Shown: piece by piece, positions 51,036 through 64,000 of the stretch
Layout of the letters: each line of letters begins with the position of its first letter
How positions within the stretch are numbered: the first letter of the stretch is position 1
Assembly (NCBI GenBank): GCA_034359265.1
Contig: CP136898.1
Location: forward strand, 4,280,501 to 4,344,500
Length of the DNA stretch: 64,000 bases
Source: Canna indica
Taxonomy: Eukaryota > Streptophyta > Magnoliopsida > Zingiberales > Cannaceae
Reading direction: 5' to 3'
Position numbers and translations under genes: made by a program
Notes under the pieces: generated by a model
What the model was told of the DNA's origin: nothing
What the model saw: only the letters and a program-made list of their open reading frames with translations
The model's database searches: none

Positions 51036-52956
51036 TTAATCTTCATCATCGTCCATTTCCTCCTGCTCCTCCTCGTCTTCTTGTTCTTCCTCGTCGTCTT
51101 TTCTATACGGATCAACATCTCTATCTATACATTTATATCAATTATAAGCATATAAATTTTAATATTATTAATTAAAATATTCAGTATGACAATATATAAA
51201 TTACTTACAGTTTAGAAATGGATCTTTACTTGTACCTTCTCCGAGATTAGCCGACGATATTTCATGAGGAAGACTTTCAGGAACATATAATCGATCCTGT
51301 TAAAAAACATATTTAATTTATTACAATGCTAAAAATATCAACTATAAATAAATTAAATAAATACATACATAATCAATTGGCAAGGAAAACATATTAGCTT
51401 GATTAATAATTGGATTTAGTCCACGTGACGATGAATTATTAAATTATTGTTGAAACCACATATGCTCCATTCTGTTCAGTCTTTGCTGAACCTCCCTCAT
51501 CTCAGCATCATATTTTTGCTGCATTTCTTTCATTGCAGCCTCTTGTTGCCGTCGAAGCTCGTCATATGTTGCATCGTGGGAAGATGCAACAAACGATTGT
51601 CGATGCCGTTCATAAAATTGACTTGGTGTGACTCCAATCCCTTGTAGGTGAACTCGAGAATGATGTTCGGGACCAGATATTTCCCGATATACTTGGTTCT
51701 CGAGTTGAACTCGCTCTGTTGTTGGATTAGTCTCAAGTCGTTCATTAAGTGTTTGTTCGGCGGTGGTCTACATTTCAAAAAATAGCTTATAAATTTAAAA
51801 AATATTAATTTAATTCATTCGTAGATGTGTTATACCATAAATTGAGCAGCTTCTTCGCGTACATATCCTCGTCCACTTCTACGAAGATGTGTTGTTCTAT
51901 ACACTTCGAGCTCACTGGGCTCTCTATTATGTGTACGTCGCTTCACACAATATAAATAAAAATTAATTATTTAAAAGATATTAAAAATAAAAACAAATAA
52001 ATTATAAATTATTTACTAAACTACTTACAAAATCAGTACGTCTTTGAATGTAAGGGGTCGCACCGGTAGTATGTATGCAATCTTGAGTTGCACTTCTTGC
52101 CCTTCGACCCCGTTCAGACGCAGCCTGTCATATTTAATTATAATTATAAAACAAATATTGCAAGTATCAAAATATAAATTTTTACCTGACTAGCCGAAGA
52201 ATGCCAATAATCGACCATTCTTATCCATGATTCTCTACTAACATTTCGTGGTCGACGTGTAAGATTTTCCTCTTTTGACTCTTCAATTTTAAAATATATT
52301 TTTTTAATATAAGTTTATAATTTTTAAATTTTCTGTCGAAGGCTGCCATAGTAGTGCAATAAATACGATCCCTGTTCTCAGTAGGGATCAAAAAATATCT
52401 CTGCATTTATAAATGATATTAGTTTGACCCCAAAATATATATTTAATATATAATTTCACACAACTAAATAATGCAATCTAACATAAATTCATATAAATTC
52501 ATAACATACCAATAATTGCTTCCATAATCCATTCTTATATATGGAAGAAATTTGATTCCAAGGGTCAGGCGTCAATGGTAAGAATGTAGAATCACGCACT
52601 AGTAACCCCATAAAACGTGAGTATAATCTGTGGCCGCCATCATGACTTTGACCCCAATCAGAAAAATTGACCATAATTAACTGGTCGGGATTAAGTGTAT
52701 ACACAGAAGAAGCTGTAAAATATGGAGACCCTTCATGTTGCATTTGTGTTGTAATGTCTGTTTTTAAATTACATCAGAAAACATTAATATAAATTTGATT
52801 AAATAAATAATGTTCACATGTATAATGATATAAAAACTAACTCCAAATATAGAAAGGTCTGTGAATTCGTCCTTGTGACGACCCAGGACGATCACTCTCG
52901 GGGCTAAGCTCACCCTCCTCGCGAGTCTCAGAATCAATTATTCTTGATCTTGACAT
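51036..52956 (-). pseudogene. CACTA second gene, TNPA / Ptta-En-Spm-like
   Basis: It starts MSRSRIIDSETREEGEL and is spread over several small exons. These include FYIW, NPDQLIMVNFSDWGQS, RYFLIPTENRDRIYCTTMAAF, SWIRMVDYWHSSAS then ARSATQDCIHTTGATPYI, and a coiled coil EMREVQQRLNRMEHMWFQQ. It ends in an acidic tail (EEEQEEMDDDED) at 51036. The order matches the plant transposase (Ptta/En/Spm) family, which binds subterminal repeats. A TAA follows the FQQ codons near 51446, where the frame otherwise continues, so it is probably broken. Confidence 0.7.
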
Positions 52957-53045
52957 CCTGTATAATAACATAATATTATATATTGATAAATACATAAAGA
53001 TTAACAAATTATATAAATAATATTGATAAATAATAAGTCATTTAC

Positions 53046-56000
53046 CGATGTCATATAAATCTCTAGGATATACATTTATGACATGCGACCACTCATTATT
53101 CTTCGGATCTTACATATAAAATACTTATTTTGCTTGTGATGAAAACACATACGGGTCATCTTTTAGAAATGCACCGGTATGAAATAATCGAGAAAGATTA
53201 ACTAATGTGAATCCATTCTCATCCACTCGTAAACCCCGTGAATTTCTTATATCAACCCATTAAGCACGAAAAAGAACTACCTTGAATATCCCACGATAGT
53301 CCAATTCAATTACATCCGTTAGAACTCCATAATATTGACGATTGTCAGCCTCAACCATTAAACCATTATTTTGTGTTTTACGCAATCTTTCTCGTTGCTT
53401 GGTATGAAATCTATAACCATTTATAATCAATCCATCATATTTTTTAATTACGGATACTGGACCTTGAGCTAACGCAAGTAGTGAAGCATCACAATTATTT
53501 TGTATCATTTCTGATACTTTATCTTGTAACCACAATGCGAATCTCTCTATGATCCACCTTTGTTGTTGAGCATTTGATGGAACTGATAAATTATTTATAT
53601 GACATTGTTCTTCAAGAAATTGCCTGAGACAATAAAATAAAAATTACACCAATAATCTTAAAATAACTTAAAATATGGAGACATTTAATAACAATTGATA
53701 CCTTTTGTATGGTTCAATCATTGGAGTATGCAACAAGACATATATGTGCATTTGTGCATACGCATTTAAATCCAACGTACTAATGCGAGCTTTGCCAATA
53801 AATCGACCACCAGAAGAAAATAAGTAGTTTTCAATATTTTCAACTTCATAATTTTCTTTGCGGTCGATTGAACACCGTTTCAATATTATTTAAATATCGA
53901 GAACAAAATGTAAGACATTCATCAGCAATATATCCTTCAGCGATGGATCCCTCTGGTTGTGCTTTATTTCGAACATGAGATTTATATCTCATAAATAACC
54001 TATGAACACGAGACAAATTCATGTTGGAAGGTAAATCATGCGGACCACGAGACAAATATAAATAAAACAAATCTTTCAATTGGGTACATCCAACGGTAAT
54101 GAACCGGACCACCAAGTTTCACCTCTGTTGGAAGGTGAATCATCAAATGCACCATAATAGTGAAAAAACTCGGTGGAAAAATTTGCTCCATTTTACATAA
54201 GAGCAAAGGCACACGTGATTGCAAATCGTCCAGGGCACAATGGTCTAAATTGGCACTGCATAACTTTTTGAAAAATGCAAAAATCTCTTTAACAATGAGG
54301 AGAACATCTTTATGCACAATTCCTCGTAATGCATGCGGAAAAACATCTTGAAGCAGCATATGTGAATCATGACTCTTCAAGTTTTGTAATCTATGATCCT
54401 TGAGATTCACACATCTAGAAATATTTGATGAATATCCATCGGGCACTTTCATATTTTTGATACATGTCAGCATGAGATCCTTTTCAATAGTGGACATTGA
54501 ATAAATTGCCAAGGGTATATCATATCTGTCATTTGGTAATAATATTGGATGTAAATGATGTCTTATATTCATGTCTTGCAAATCTAATCGTGCATTTAAA
54601 TTATCTTTCCCTTTTCCATCAATATCCAATATAGTATCAATCAGATTATCACATATATTTTTCTCAATATGCATAACATCCAAATTATGGCGCAATGGAT
54701 TATGCTGCCAATATGGTAATTCAAAAAATATACTTTTCTTTTTCCATAATTCAAAATCGGTCCTCTGAAAACTTTGCTGAGTTTGTGTATCTGCATTAAT
54801 GCCTTCTGACTCACTACCCAAATTATTTCGAGTGCGCTTTTTACTTGTGTTGGTAGTTTTGCCATAAACATGTTTAATGTGTTGAATCTGCTCGTAAATA
54901 ATTTTTGAATCAACTGACACTGGTGCATTAACATTTTCTATTGTCCCGTCAAATAATTCAATGTCCTGACGAAACGGATGTTCTTGTGACAACCATCTAC
55001 GATGGCCTAAATAACAATGTTTTTTTCCATATTTAAGCCAACGAGAATCTGTCTTATCACCGCATATGGGACATGCATATCGTCCTTTAGTGCTCCAACC
55101 TGATAACATTGCATATGCTGGAAAATCATTAATGGTCCATATTAAAGCTGCACGCAGAGTAAATTGTTCGCCGGAGATACTATCAAATGCTGTTACTCCG
55201 CTCCACAATAGCTTCAATTCTGAAATGAGAGGTTGTAAGTACATATCAATGTCATTTCCTGGTCCCTTAGCACCTGGAATTAATATTGATAACATGATTG
55301 AAGATCTCTTCATGCATGCCTACGGTTCCATATTATAAGGTATCAATACAACGGGCCAAGTGCTATAAGTTGTGCTCATTAATCGAAATGGATTAAATCC
55401 ATCACTTGCAAGACCCAATCTAACATTACGTGAATCAACAACGAAGTCTGGATATCTTCTGTCAAAAGCTTGTCAAGCTTCTGCATCAGTAGGATGTCGT
55501 ATGATTCCATCTTTGGTGCGTCTTTCAGAATGCCATCTCATCGAGCTTGCTGTCTTCGATGACATATATAAACGAGTCAGTCTTGGAATAAGTGGAAAAT
55601 ATCGTAACACTTTTGCAGGGTTTTTTTTCCGTTCTAACTGACTTGTTGATTCATCATTAGTTGAAGAGGAAGTCCATCGAGACAATCCACAAATGTTGCA
55701 TGTTGATGCTTCCGCAGTTTCATCCATGTATAAAATGCAATCATTTGGACAAGCATGTATCTTTTGATAGAATAAACCCAAATCTTTAACATATTTTTTT
55801 GCTTGATAACACGTTGATGGAAGTGTATTGCCTTCTGGAAAAGCTTCTTTCAACAATTCTAACAACATTGAGAACGACTTTCCAGACCAACCATTAAGAA
55901 CCTTTATATGATATAATTGAATGATAAATGATGATTTACTGTATTTTACACAATTTGGATACAGAGAAACATCAAGATCATCCATCATAGAATGTTGGGA

Positions 56001-56393
56001 AGATTCTTGTGGCGGTTCGAATGCATTTGGAGCTTCATCAAGATTAACATTTGATGTTTCATCATTGACATCAATTGGTGTTTCATCATTATGAGAATGT
56101 AGTTGATGGGATGCGTCAGCTCTGTTTGATATATCAAGTTGTGCTTCTGTTGTCGGATATAAAGGTTCACCATGGTAATACCAAATGGTATATCTCGGTA
56201 AAATTCCATTTCATATTAAGTGTCTTTCAACATCTTCTGGTTTATGATATTTCCTATTGATGCATTTTTTGCACGGACAATTCATTGTGCCATCTTCATC
56301 CAATCCATTATCAATTGCGAACTGCATAAAATTTTTCATTCCTCTCGCATAGGCTTTAGATGATTGAGGTGTTGACATCCAAGTTTTATCCAT
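53046..56393 (-). pseudogene. CACTA TNP2-type transposase pseudogene
   Basis: It begins MDKTWMSTPQSSKAYARGM with a CPCKKC transposase-associated domain. The Transposase_21 region follows (YPDFVVDSRNVRLGLASDGF, PGAKGPGNDIDMYLQPLISEL, LPYWQHNPLRHNLDVMHIEK). Next come a DUF4218-like part (PVHYRWMYPIER, SHVRNKAQPEGSIAEGY) and a DUF4216 part (GVLTDVIELDYRG, GFTVVN-like GFTLVNLSRLFHTG). In-frame stops lie at 56211-56213 (TGA), 55473-55475 (TGA), 55320-55322 (TAG), 53260-53262, 53125-53127 and 53110-53112 (TAA). A frameshift sits near 53870. The sequence is otherwise well preserved, so inactivation is fairly recent. A short intron near 54000-54075 is possible. Confidence 0.9.
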
Positions 56394-57007
56394 CTTTGAC
56401 TACATTTGTGAATTTCAATGTTATTATAAAGGGTATAGTCATATAGGTGGGTTGGTCCTATCCCATTCAGCAACACATTATTAATATCGCACTTATAATC
56501 TCATTTAATCACAACAAGTCACTGAAAATTTCGGCAGCATCTCTTTTTAGTTCTCCAAGTACGCAAAACTTCTGAAGCGTACCGGAGAACAAAAGAGATA
56601 CAACCGATATTTCATTGACATGTGTGATCAAATGAAATTAAATTTACGATATTAATAATTGTGTTGCTAAATTGTCCAATAAGGGACAATTCGAGATTTA
56701 TTATTTGAAAAATATAAATTTTATTGATATTATTTAGTAAAATATTAAGTAGAATACGTATTCCTCCATATCGAAATAAGTATTCAACTTAATATTACAA
56801 CTAAATTTTATCAATAAAATTTATAAAATCAAAAAATATTTCTCGAACGGGTCTAAGCTCTGGGTAGAAAATTATAAAAATATCAAATTGAGAAGTTTAA
56901 ATAAAAAGTTCATTGTTGGAAGCAAGAAATTTAGTCCATCAAGACAAGATTAATGAATTCTAAATTTAATTATTCTAATTAATTATATACTCTAATATAA
57001 GTTTAAA

Positions 57008-57221
57008 TAATAATAATAATAATATTAATTAGTAATATATTTAATAATAATAATAATATAGTATTTATAATAATAATAATTAGTAATAATTATAATATTA
57101 ATTAGCAATATTAATTAAATAATAATAATAATAATAATAATATAGTATTTATAATAATAATATTAATAATATAGTATTAATGTCAATAATATTAATATAG
57201 TAATAATTATAATTAGTATTT

Positions 57222-57257
<36 letters not shown>

Positions 57258-57337
57258 TAGTATTTATAATAATAACAGTAATAATAATAATATAATATTT
57301 ATAATAATAATAAATAATAATAATAATAATAATAATA

Positions 57338-57375
<38 letters not shown>

Positions 57376-57514
57376 GTAATAATAATTAAATAATAATAAT
57401 ATTATTATTAATTCAGTTATACTAATAATAATAATAATAACAACAATAATAATAATAATATTAATTAGTGATAATAATTAATTAATAATAATAATATAGT
57501 ATTTATAATAATAA

Positions 57515-57557
<43 letters not shown>

Positions 57558-57757
57558 TAATAATAATAATAACAGTAATAATAATAATATTAATTAGTGA
57601 TAATAATTAAATAATAATAATAATATTATTAATTCAGTTATACTAATAATAATAATAATAATAATAATATTAATTAGTGATAATAATTAATAAATAATAA
57701 TAATATAGTATTTATAATAATAACAGTAATAATAATAATAATATAGTATTTATAATA

Positions 57758-57791
<34 letters not shown>

Positions 57792-58010
57792 TTAATTCAG
57801 TTATACTAATAATAATAATAATAACAATAATAATAATAATAATAATAATAATAAGTGATATTAATTAAATAATAATAATAATATAGTATTTATAATAATA
57901 ACAGTAATAATAATAATAAATAATAACAATAATAATAATAATAATAATAACAGTAATAATAATTATTATTATTATTAAATAATAATAATAATAATAATAA
58001 GTTAGTTTTA

Positions 58011-58053
<43 letters not shown>

Positions 58054-58135
58054 CAACAGTAATAATAATAATGTTATTATTATTATTAATTAGTGATAAT
58101 AATTAAATAATAATAATAATAATATAGTATTTATT
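57008..58135. repeat. About 1.1 kb of interrupted (TAA)n microsatellite
   Basis: Mostly (TAA)n/(AAT)n, broken by recurring larger blocks such as ATAGTATTTATAATAATAA and ATTAATTAGTGATAATAATTA. It therefore has higher-order units. It lies upstream of the transposase gene inside the CACTA element. Confidence 0.95.
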
Positions 58136-58544
58136 AATTAGTAACTATATAATATCTAACTAAAGATAGCAGTAATAATATAACATGATAGCATAGTTAG
58201 CAGTAACTAAAGCATAATATTTAAATTAACATGCATAATATCTAAATTAATATCTAAAGCAGTAACATGCATAATATAACATGATAATTAGCCGTATCTA
58301 AATTATGCTAACTAAAGCATGATAGCATAGTTAAAAAAAAATTAAACAGGATAACTAATCTTAAATCTAAAGATATATATATATGCATAACATCAAATTT
58401 ATACTAACTTGAGAATAAGAGTCGGATCTCGAGCTGATTCGACGAGAAAAATTTACGGCCGCCGGTTGCTTCGTCGAGATGAACAGGAAAGAAAAAAAAA
58501 ATAGTTAATTACGAATTCTTCGACATGAAGAAAGAAGGAAAAAA

Positions 58545-58830
58545 AAATAAGAAGAAGAAGAAGGAGCAGCGACGGAAGAAGAAAGAAGGAAAAAAAGAAG
58601 AAGAAGAAGAAGAAGGAGCAGCGACGGAAGAAGAAAGAAGAAAAAAAAAATAAGAAGAAGAAGGAGCAGCGACGGAAGAAGAAAGAAGAAAAAAAAAAAA
58701 AAAAAAGAAGAAGGAGCAGCGACGAAAGAAGAAAGAAGAAAAAAAAAGAAAAAAAGAAGGAGCAGCGACGGAAGAAGAAAGAAGAAGAAGAAGAAAAAAA
58801 AAGGAGCAGCGACGGACGAAGAAAGAAGAA
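58545..58830. repeat. Purine-only minisatellite, six units of about 44-52 bp
   Basis: GGAGCAGCGACGGAAGAAGA recurs at 58563, 58615, 58663, 58713, 58759 and 58803, separated by variable GAA/A tracts. The plus strand is almost pure purine. Confidence 0.95.
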
Positions 58831-59149
58831 GGAGCAGAAATCGGACGGAAGAAATTACCTGCTGATTCGACGACGGAAGAAATCGGACGAAGAAATCGGC
58901 GGCAGCGATGAGACGAAGGAAGAAGAAGAAGAAGTAGGCGCGCGGGAGGAAGAAATTTAGGCGGTGAATGTGAAATTTATAGGTAAAATTTATATTTATT
59001 TAGTTAAAGAACTGTAGCAGTAATTAAAAAAATTATATATATATATATAATTTCGTACGGTCCTGTAGCTGAAATAAAATTTCAGCTGCTTACCGTACGC
59101 TCACGGGTTCAAATATTCAACCCGTGATGCTTCCTTCGACGACCGCGCG

Positions 59150-59430
59150 TTCGCGCGGGAAAACATTTCGACGCACCTGGCGTCAAAATGTTTCGACGCA
59201 TCTGGCGTCGAAATATTTCGATGCCACTGTGTCGAAATGTGGCGTCGAAATATTTCGACGCCAGATGCGTCGAAACGCTGGCGTCGAAATATTTCGACGC
59301 TGCCTTTCTCGGCGAAAAAACGCCATATTTCCCATTTTACATATAGACGTCGATATTTTTAAACTTTTTTGCATCTGTCCTTAAACATTTCGACGCTTGT
59401 TCAGACGTCAAAAAATAAACGTCGTTATTT
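59150..59430. repeat. CACTA subterminal repeat cluster
   Basis: TTTCGACGC(C/A) and GGCGTCGAAA motifs alternate, forming nested palindromes around AAATATTTCGACG. A matching cluster with GACGTC/GACGCC lies at 50560-50840. In En/Spm such motifs are transposase-binding sites. Confidence 0.8.
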
Positions 59431-60034
59431 CGAAATTTTCTTGTTGTGATAAGACATTCACCTTCCTTGCAGCTAACTGTGTTAAACAAAATCCATTAGT
59501 AATATAATTTCTCTCTTATACTTATTGCTGAAAAATTATTAAAAGACGTGTATAAAATAATCGAATAAATTTTTTAAAATAAAACATTGAAAGAAGTTAT
59601 TTTATTATTTAACATTTTTCACAAAATTAATGCTAGTTGAACGTGAAAATTAAAATATTAAACAGTTATGTGGTAATAATATGAAGAAACGATAGTTAAA
59701 TAACATATGATATTTTTATCATTTAAAATAAGTAAATATTTCAAATATTTCAAAAATACTATTAGTAAGTATGTGCAGTGCACATGATAGATAGTCAACT
59801 AATTAACAGTTTCCGTTAGGAGGAAAGGTTCGTGTAATTTTTTATATAACTCAGAGAATCACAAGACAAAGTTACAAATAGATGAGATGTCAATATAATT
59901 TCACTGAATCTCAAATAAGATCGGTGTAATTTGTATATATAATCAATATTCAAAAGTGTCATGTAACACTTTCATAATACAACTAACATGATAAAATTAC
60001 AATTTTTAAATATATTATTTTCGTTCTACCATTT

Positions 60035-60222
60035 TTTTTAAAAAAAAAATTACTTTATAACACATTCATTATAAAGCGTAAACGTGATAATACACGCACA
60101 AGATGTATTACAAGACGTACAAAGACGTGAAAAAGGCGCACAAAGCGCTACAACTAGGAATTGAACCCAAATCTAGGCAACATACACATATGCTACTACC
60201 ACTCGAGCACAAATGAATTCAC
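60035..60222 (-). mobile_element. tRNA-derived SINE (188 bp)
   Basis: Perfect 17-bp direct repeats TTTTCGTTCTACCATTT (60018-60034, 60223-60239) flank the insert. On the minus strand the 5' part has a Pol III A box (GTGCTCGAGTGGTAGTAGC, 60210-60192) and a B box GGTTCAATTCC (60167-60157), spaced as in a tRNA. The 3' end (60036-60050) is a T/A-rich tail. It is not a functional tRNA: no acceptor stem is visible. Confidence 0.88.
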
Positions 60223-60239
60223 TTTTCGTTCTACCATTT

Positions 60240-62887
<2,648 letters not shown>

Positions 62888-62935
62888 TGGTGTATCAAAT
62901 TCCTCATGCATTGTGTATCAAATTCCTCATGCATT

Positions 62936-63703
62936 GTTTGAAAAAGAAGCGTCCCGGTTAATTTTTAAGGTACCCAATGCTGGTGAAATCCATCGTACAT
63001 GTGTCAAGAAACCCCTCGCAGAGCTCTCGGACTCAAAGTACTTATTGCCAAATGCCAACTGAACATTTTTTCGTTACTTCGTAATTAATATACATAGAAA
63101 GTTAATTCACTCAAAGGGGTTACCTTCCATATCAATTAAACAAAGATCTTAATCTGAATGACGGATGTATACATAAGTTAGATGCAAATCTTTATAATTT
63201 ACTAAAAATCAATTGGTTAATAATTTCATGCAGCATTTACGATTTGACATCAAGTAGGCTGGAAAATGCATATATACAGTGCATGTTCATTCATAGAGTA
63301 GAAAAAAATATAACAATAGATGAATTAATATTCATTATTTATTTAACACATTAATTAAAAAATAAAATATTATAATATATATATATATCGGATTTATAAA
63401 AAATAAAATAAATCTATCAACATTTATTATTCAATTCTATCCTCGAAGCAAACATACTGATATAGTAATACAGCCTAGGGAAATGTGTTCATTCTATATA
63501 TATATTAATTAAGAGGGGGCAGCTCTTCTTGAACTCTTATCTTTCAATCCGAATTCCCCTTCAAATCAGTAATTGCGATTTTGACATCAGAAGTGCCCTC
63601 GTCCGCGGCATGATGTGATAATTGAACGCCCATTTGGTCTACTCTTTCTCTGTCAGTTCTCCTTTTCTCCTTAATTTCCAACTAATTATATATTTGGTGT
63701 TAA
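62936..63703. other. Second NAC gene 3' flank
   Basis: AT-rich; no gene seen. Confidence 0.4.
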
Positions 63704-64000
63704 TTAAAAGTTAAGTATGCTGGCAATAGAAGGAGACCAGAGACTGTCCACCATCCATGGACTCCTCAACTGAGTCAGGAACGGGTCCTGCAGCCACTCC
63801 AACCCGTTCTGCTTCGGAACCTCCAGCTCCGGAAGATTCGGCGGCCGCCGAGTCGACCCGCACGCCGCCTCCGTCGCCGTTGCCTCTTCTAATTCCTCCT
63901 TCGTCTCCTCGAACAGAATAAATTCGTCGGCCGGCACTGCCGCAGAATTCAGCTGCTCGAAGATATCCTGCTCCGGCGCCCACCACGCGGGCGAGTAATC
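63704..64000 (-). CDS. 3' end of a second NAC-type gene, cut by the window edge
   Basis: The frame is open from the window edge (DYSPAWWAPEQDIFEQLN...) to TAA at 63704-63706; 98 residues are visible. The end, LPELEVPKQNGLEWLQDPF then LTQLRSPWMVDSLWSPSIAS, is nearly the same as the tail of the NAC gene at 48076-49027. Hence this is its paralogue, same strand. The DNA-binding domain is beyond the window, so the NAC identity is inferred from the shared tail. The preceding sequence (ACGSTRRPPN...) has diverged from the first copy. Confidence 0.85.
   Translation of the reverse strand, partial: DYSPAWWAPEQDIFEQLNSAAVPADEFILFEETKEELEEATATEAACGSTRRPPNLPELEVPKQNGLEWLQDPFLTQLRSPWMVDSLWSPSIASILNF

Larger units (their letters stand above)
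50542..59448 (-). mobile_element. CACTA (En/Spm) transposon, 8.9 kb, inactive
   Basis: The left end is CACTACAACACATCG; the right end, reverse complemented, is CACAACAAGAAAATTTCG, one base off CACTA. The flanks ATA (50539-50541, 59449-59451) are the expected 3-bp duplication. Subterminal regions (50560-50840 and 59150-59430) are packed with GACGTC/GACGCC/CGTCGAAA motifs as direct and inverted repeats. It encodes TNP2-like and TNPA-like genes on the minus strand, both broken. Confidence 0.93.
50476..59933. mobile_element. MITE relative of the 29204 element, split by the CACTA transposon
   Basis: The left arm 50476-50538 (ACAAATTATAATAATCTCCC...TATCTATTTGT) and right arm about 59815-59933 are imperfect inverted repeats of each other. 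Both resemble the arms of the MITE at 29204-29482. The CACTA element plus about 360 bp of other sequence (59452-59814) lies between them. I could not define a target duplication. Confidence 0.65.

Noticed and set aside
57865..58056. Leu/Ile/Tyr-rich ORF
   Set aside because: Translation of the (TAA)n tract on the minus strand.
60150..60215. tRNA gene
   Set aside because: A and B boxes are present, but no acceptor stem; the direct repeats and tail show a SINE.

Overview
This is a nuclear genome window from a flowering plant. Every gene is plant-type and intron-containing where expected. One gene has a U12-type intron, and the gaps are filled with plant DNA transposons (hAT, PIF/Harbinger-like, Mutator-like, CACTA), a tRNA-derived SINE and a LINE-like retroposon. 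The very GC-rich NAC and DUF630/632 first exons beside AT-rich introns lean towards a monocot, but I cannot name the species.

Layout. 1-9658 (+): 3' part of an ACT-domain STY8/17/46-like protein kinase, 13 exons readable. 11183-14596 (+): phi-class glutathione S-transferase fused in frame to a ~700-residue tail made of ten 63-residue tandem repeats. 15002-16959: a 330-bp tandem duplication whose second copy carries a Harbinger-like element that itself carries a hAT element. 17108-17527: retroposon. 19629-27892 (-): CTU1/ROL5 (cytosolic tRNA 2-thiolation), ten exons, with a U12 AT-AC intron and a defective hAT transposon in another intron. 28889-31751 (-): mitochondrial-type ribosomal protein bL20, with a foldback MITE in its intron. 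32133-32860: decayed copy of the CTU1 5' end, split by a hAT MITE. 34929-35366 (-): SAUR auxin-response gene. 40790-44520 (+): DUF630/DUF632 (NRG2-type) gene. 46732-47461: hAT element holding a GC-rich, gene-like insert. 48076-49027 (-): NAC transcription factor. 50542-59448: 8.9-kb CACTA transposon, dead, nested inside a MITE relative. 60035-60222: SINE. 63704-64000 (-): 3' end of a second NAC gene, paralogous to the first.

The genes are ordinary, unlinked plant housekeeping and regulatory genes, not a pathway cluster. The two NAC genes form a same-strand tandem pair separated by transposons. The most unusual item is the GST fusion: its catalytic serine and cis-proline positions are substituted, and its C-terminal coding minisatellite is nearly homogeneous. 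The best-supported molecular oddity is the AT-AC intron in CTU1. Several transposons have exact target-site duplications, so nesting order can be read directly.

Limits: exon boundaries were inferred by eye from splice sites and from remembered family conservation, without transcripts or database searches. Gene-symbol assignments are by recognition.
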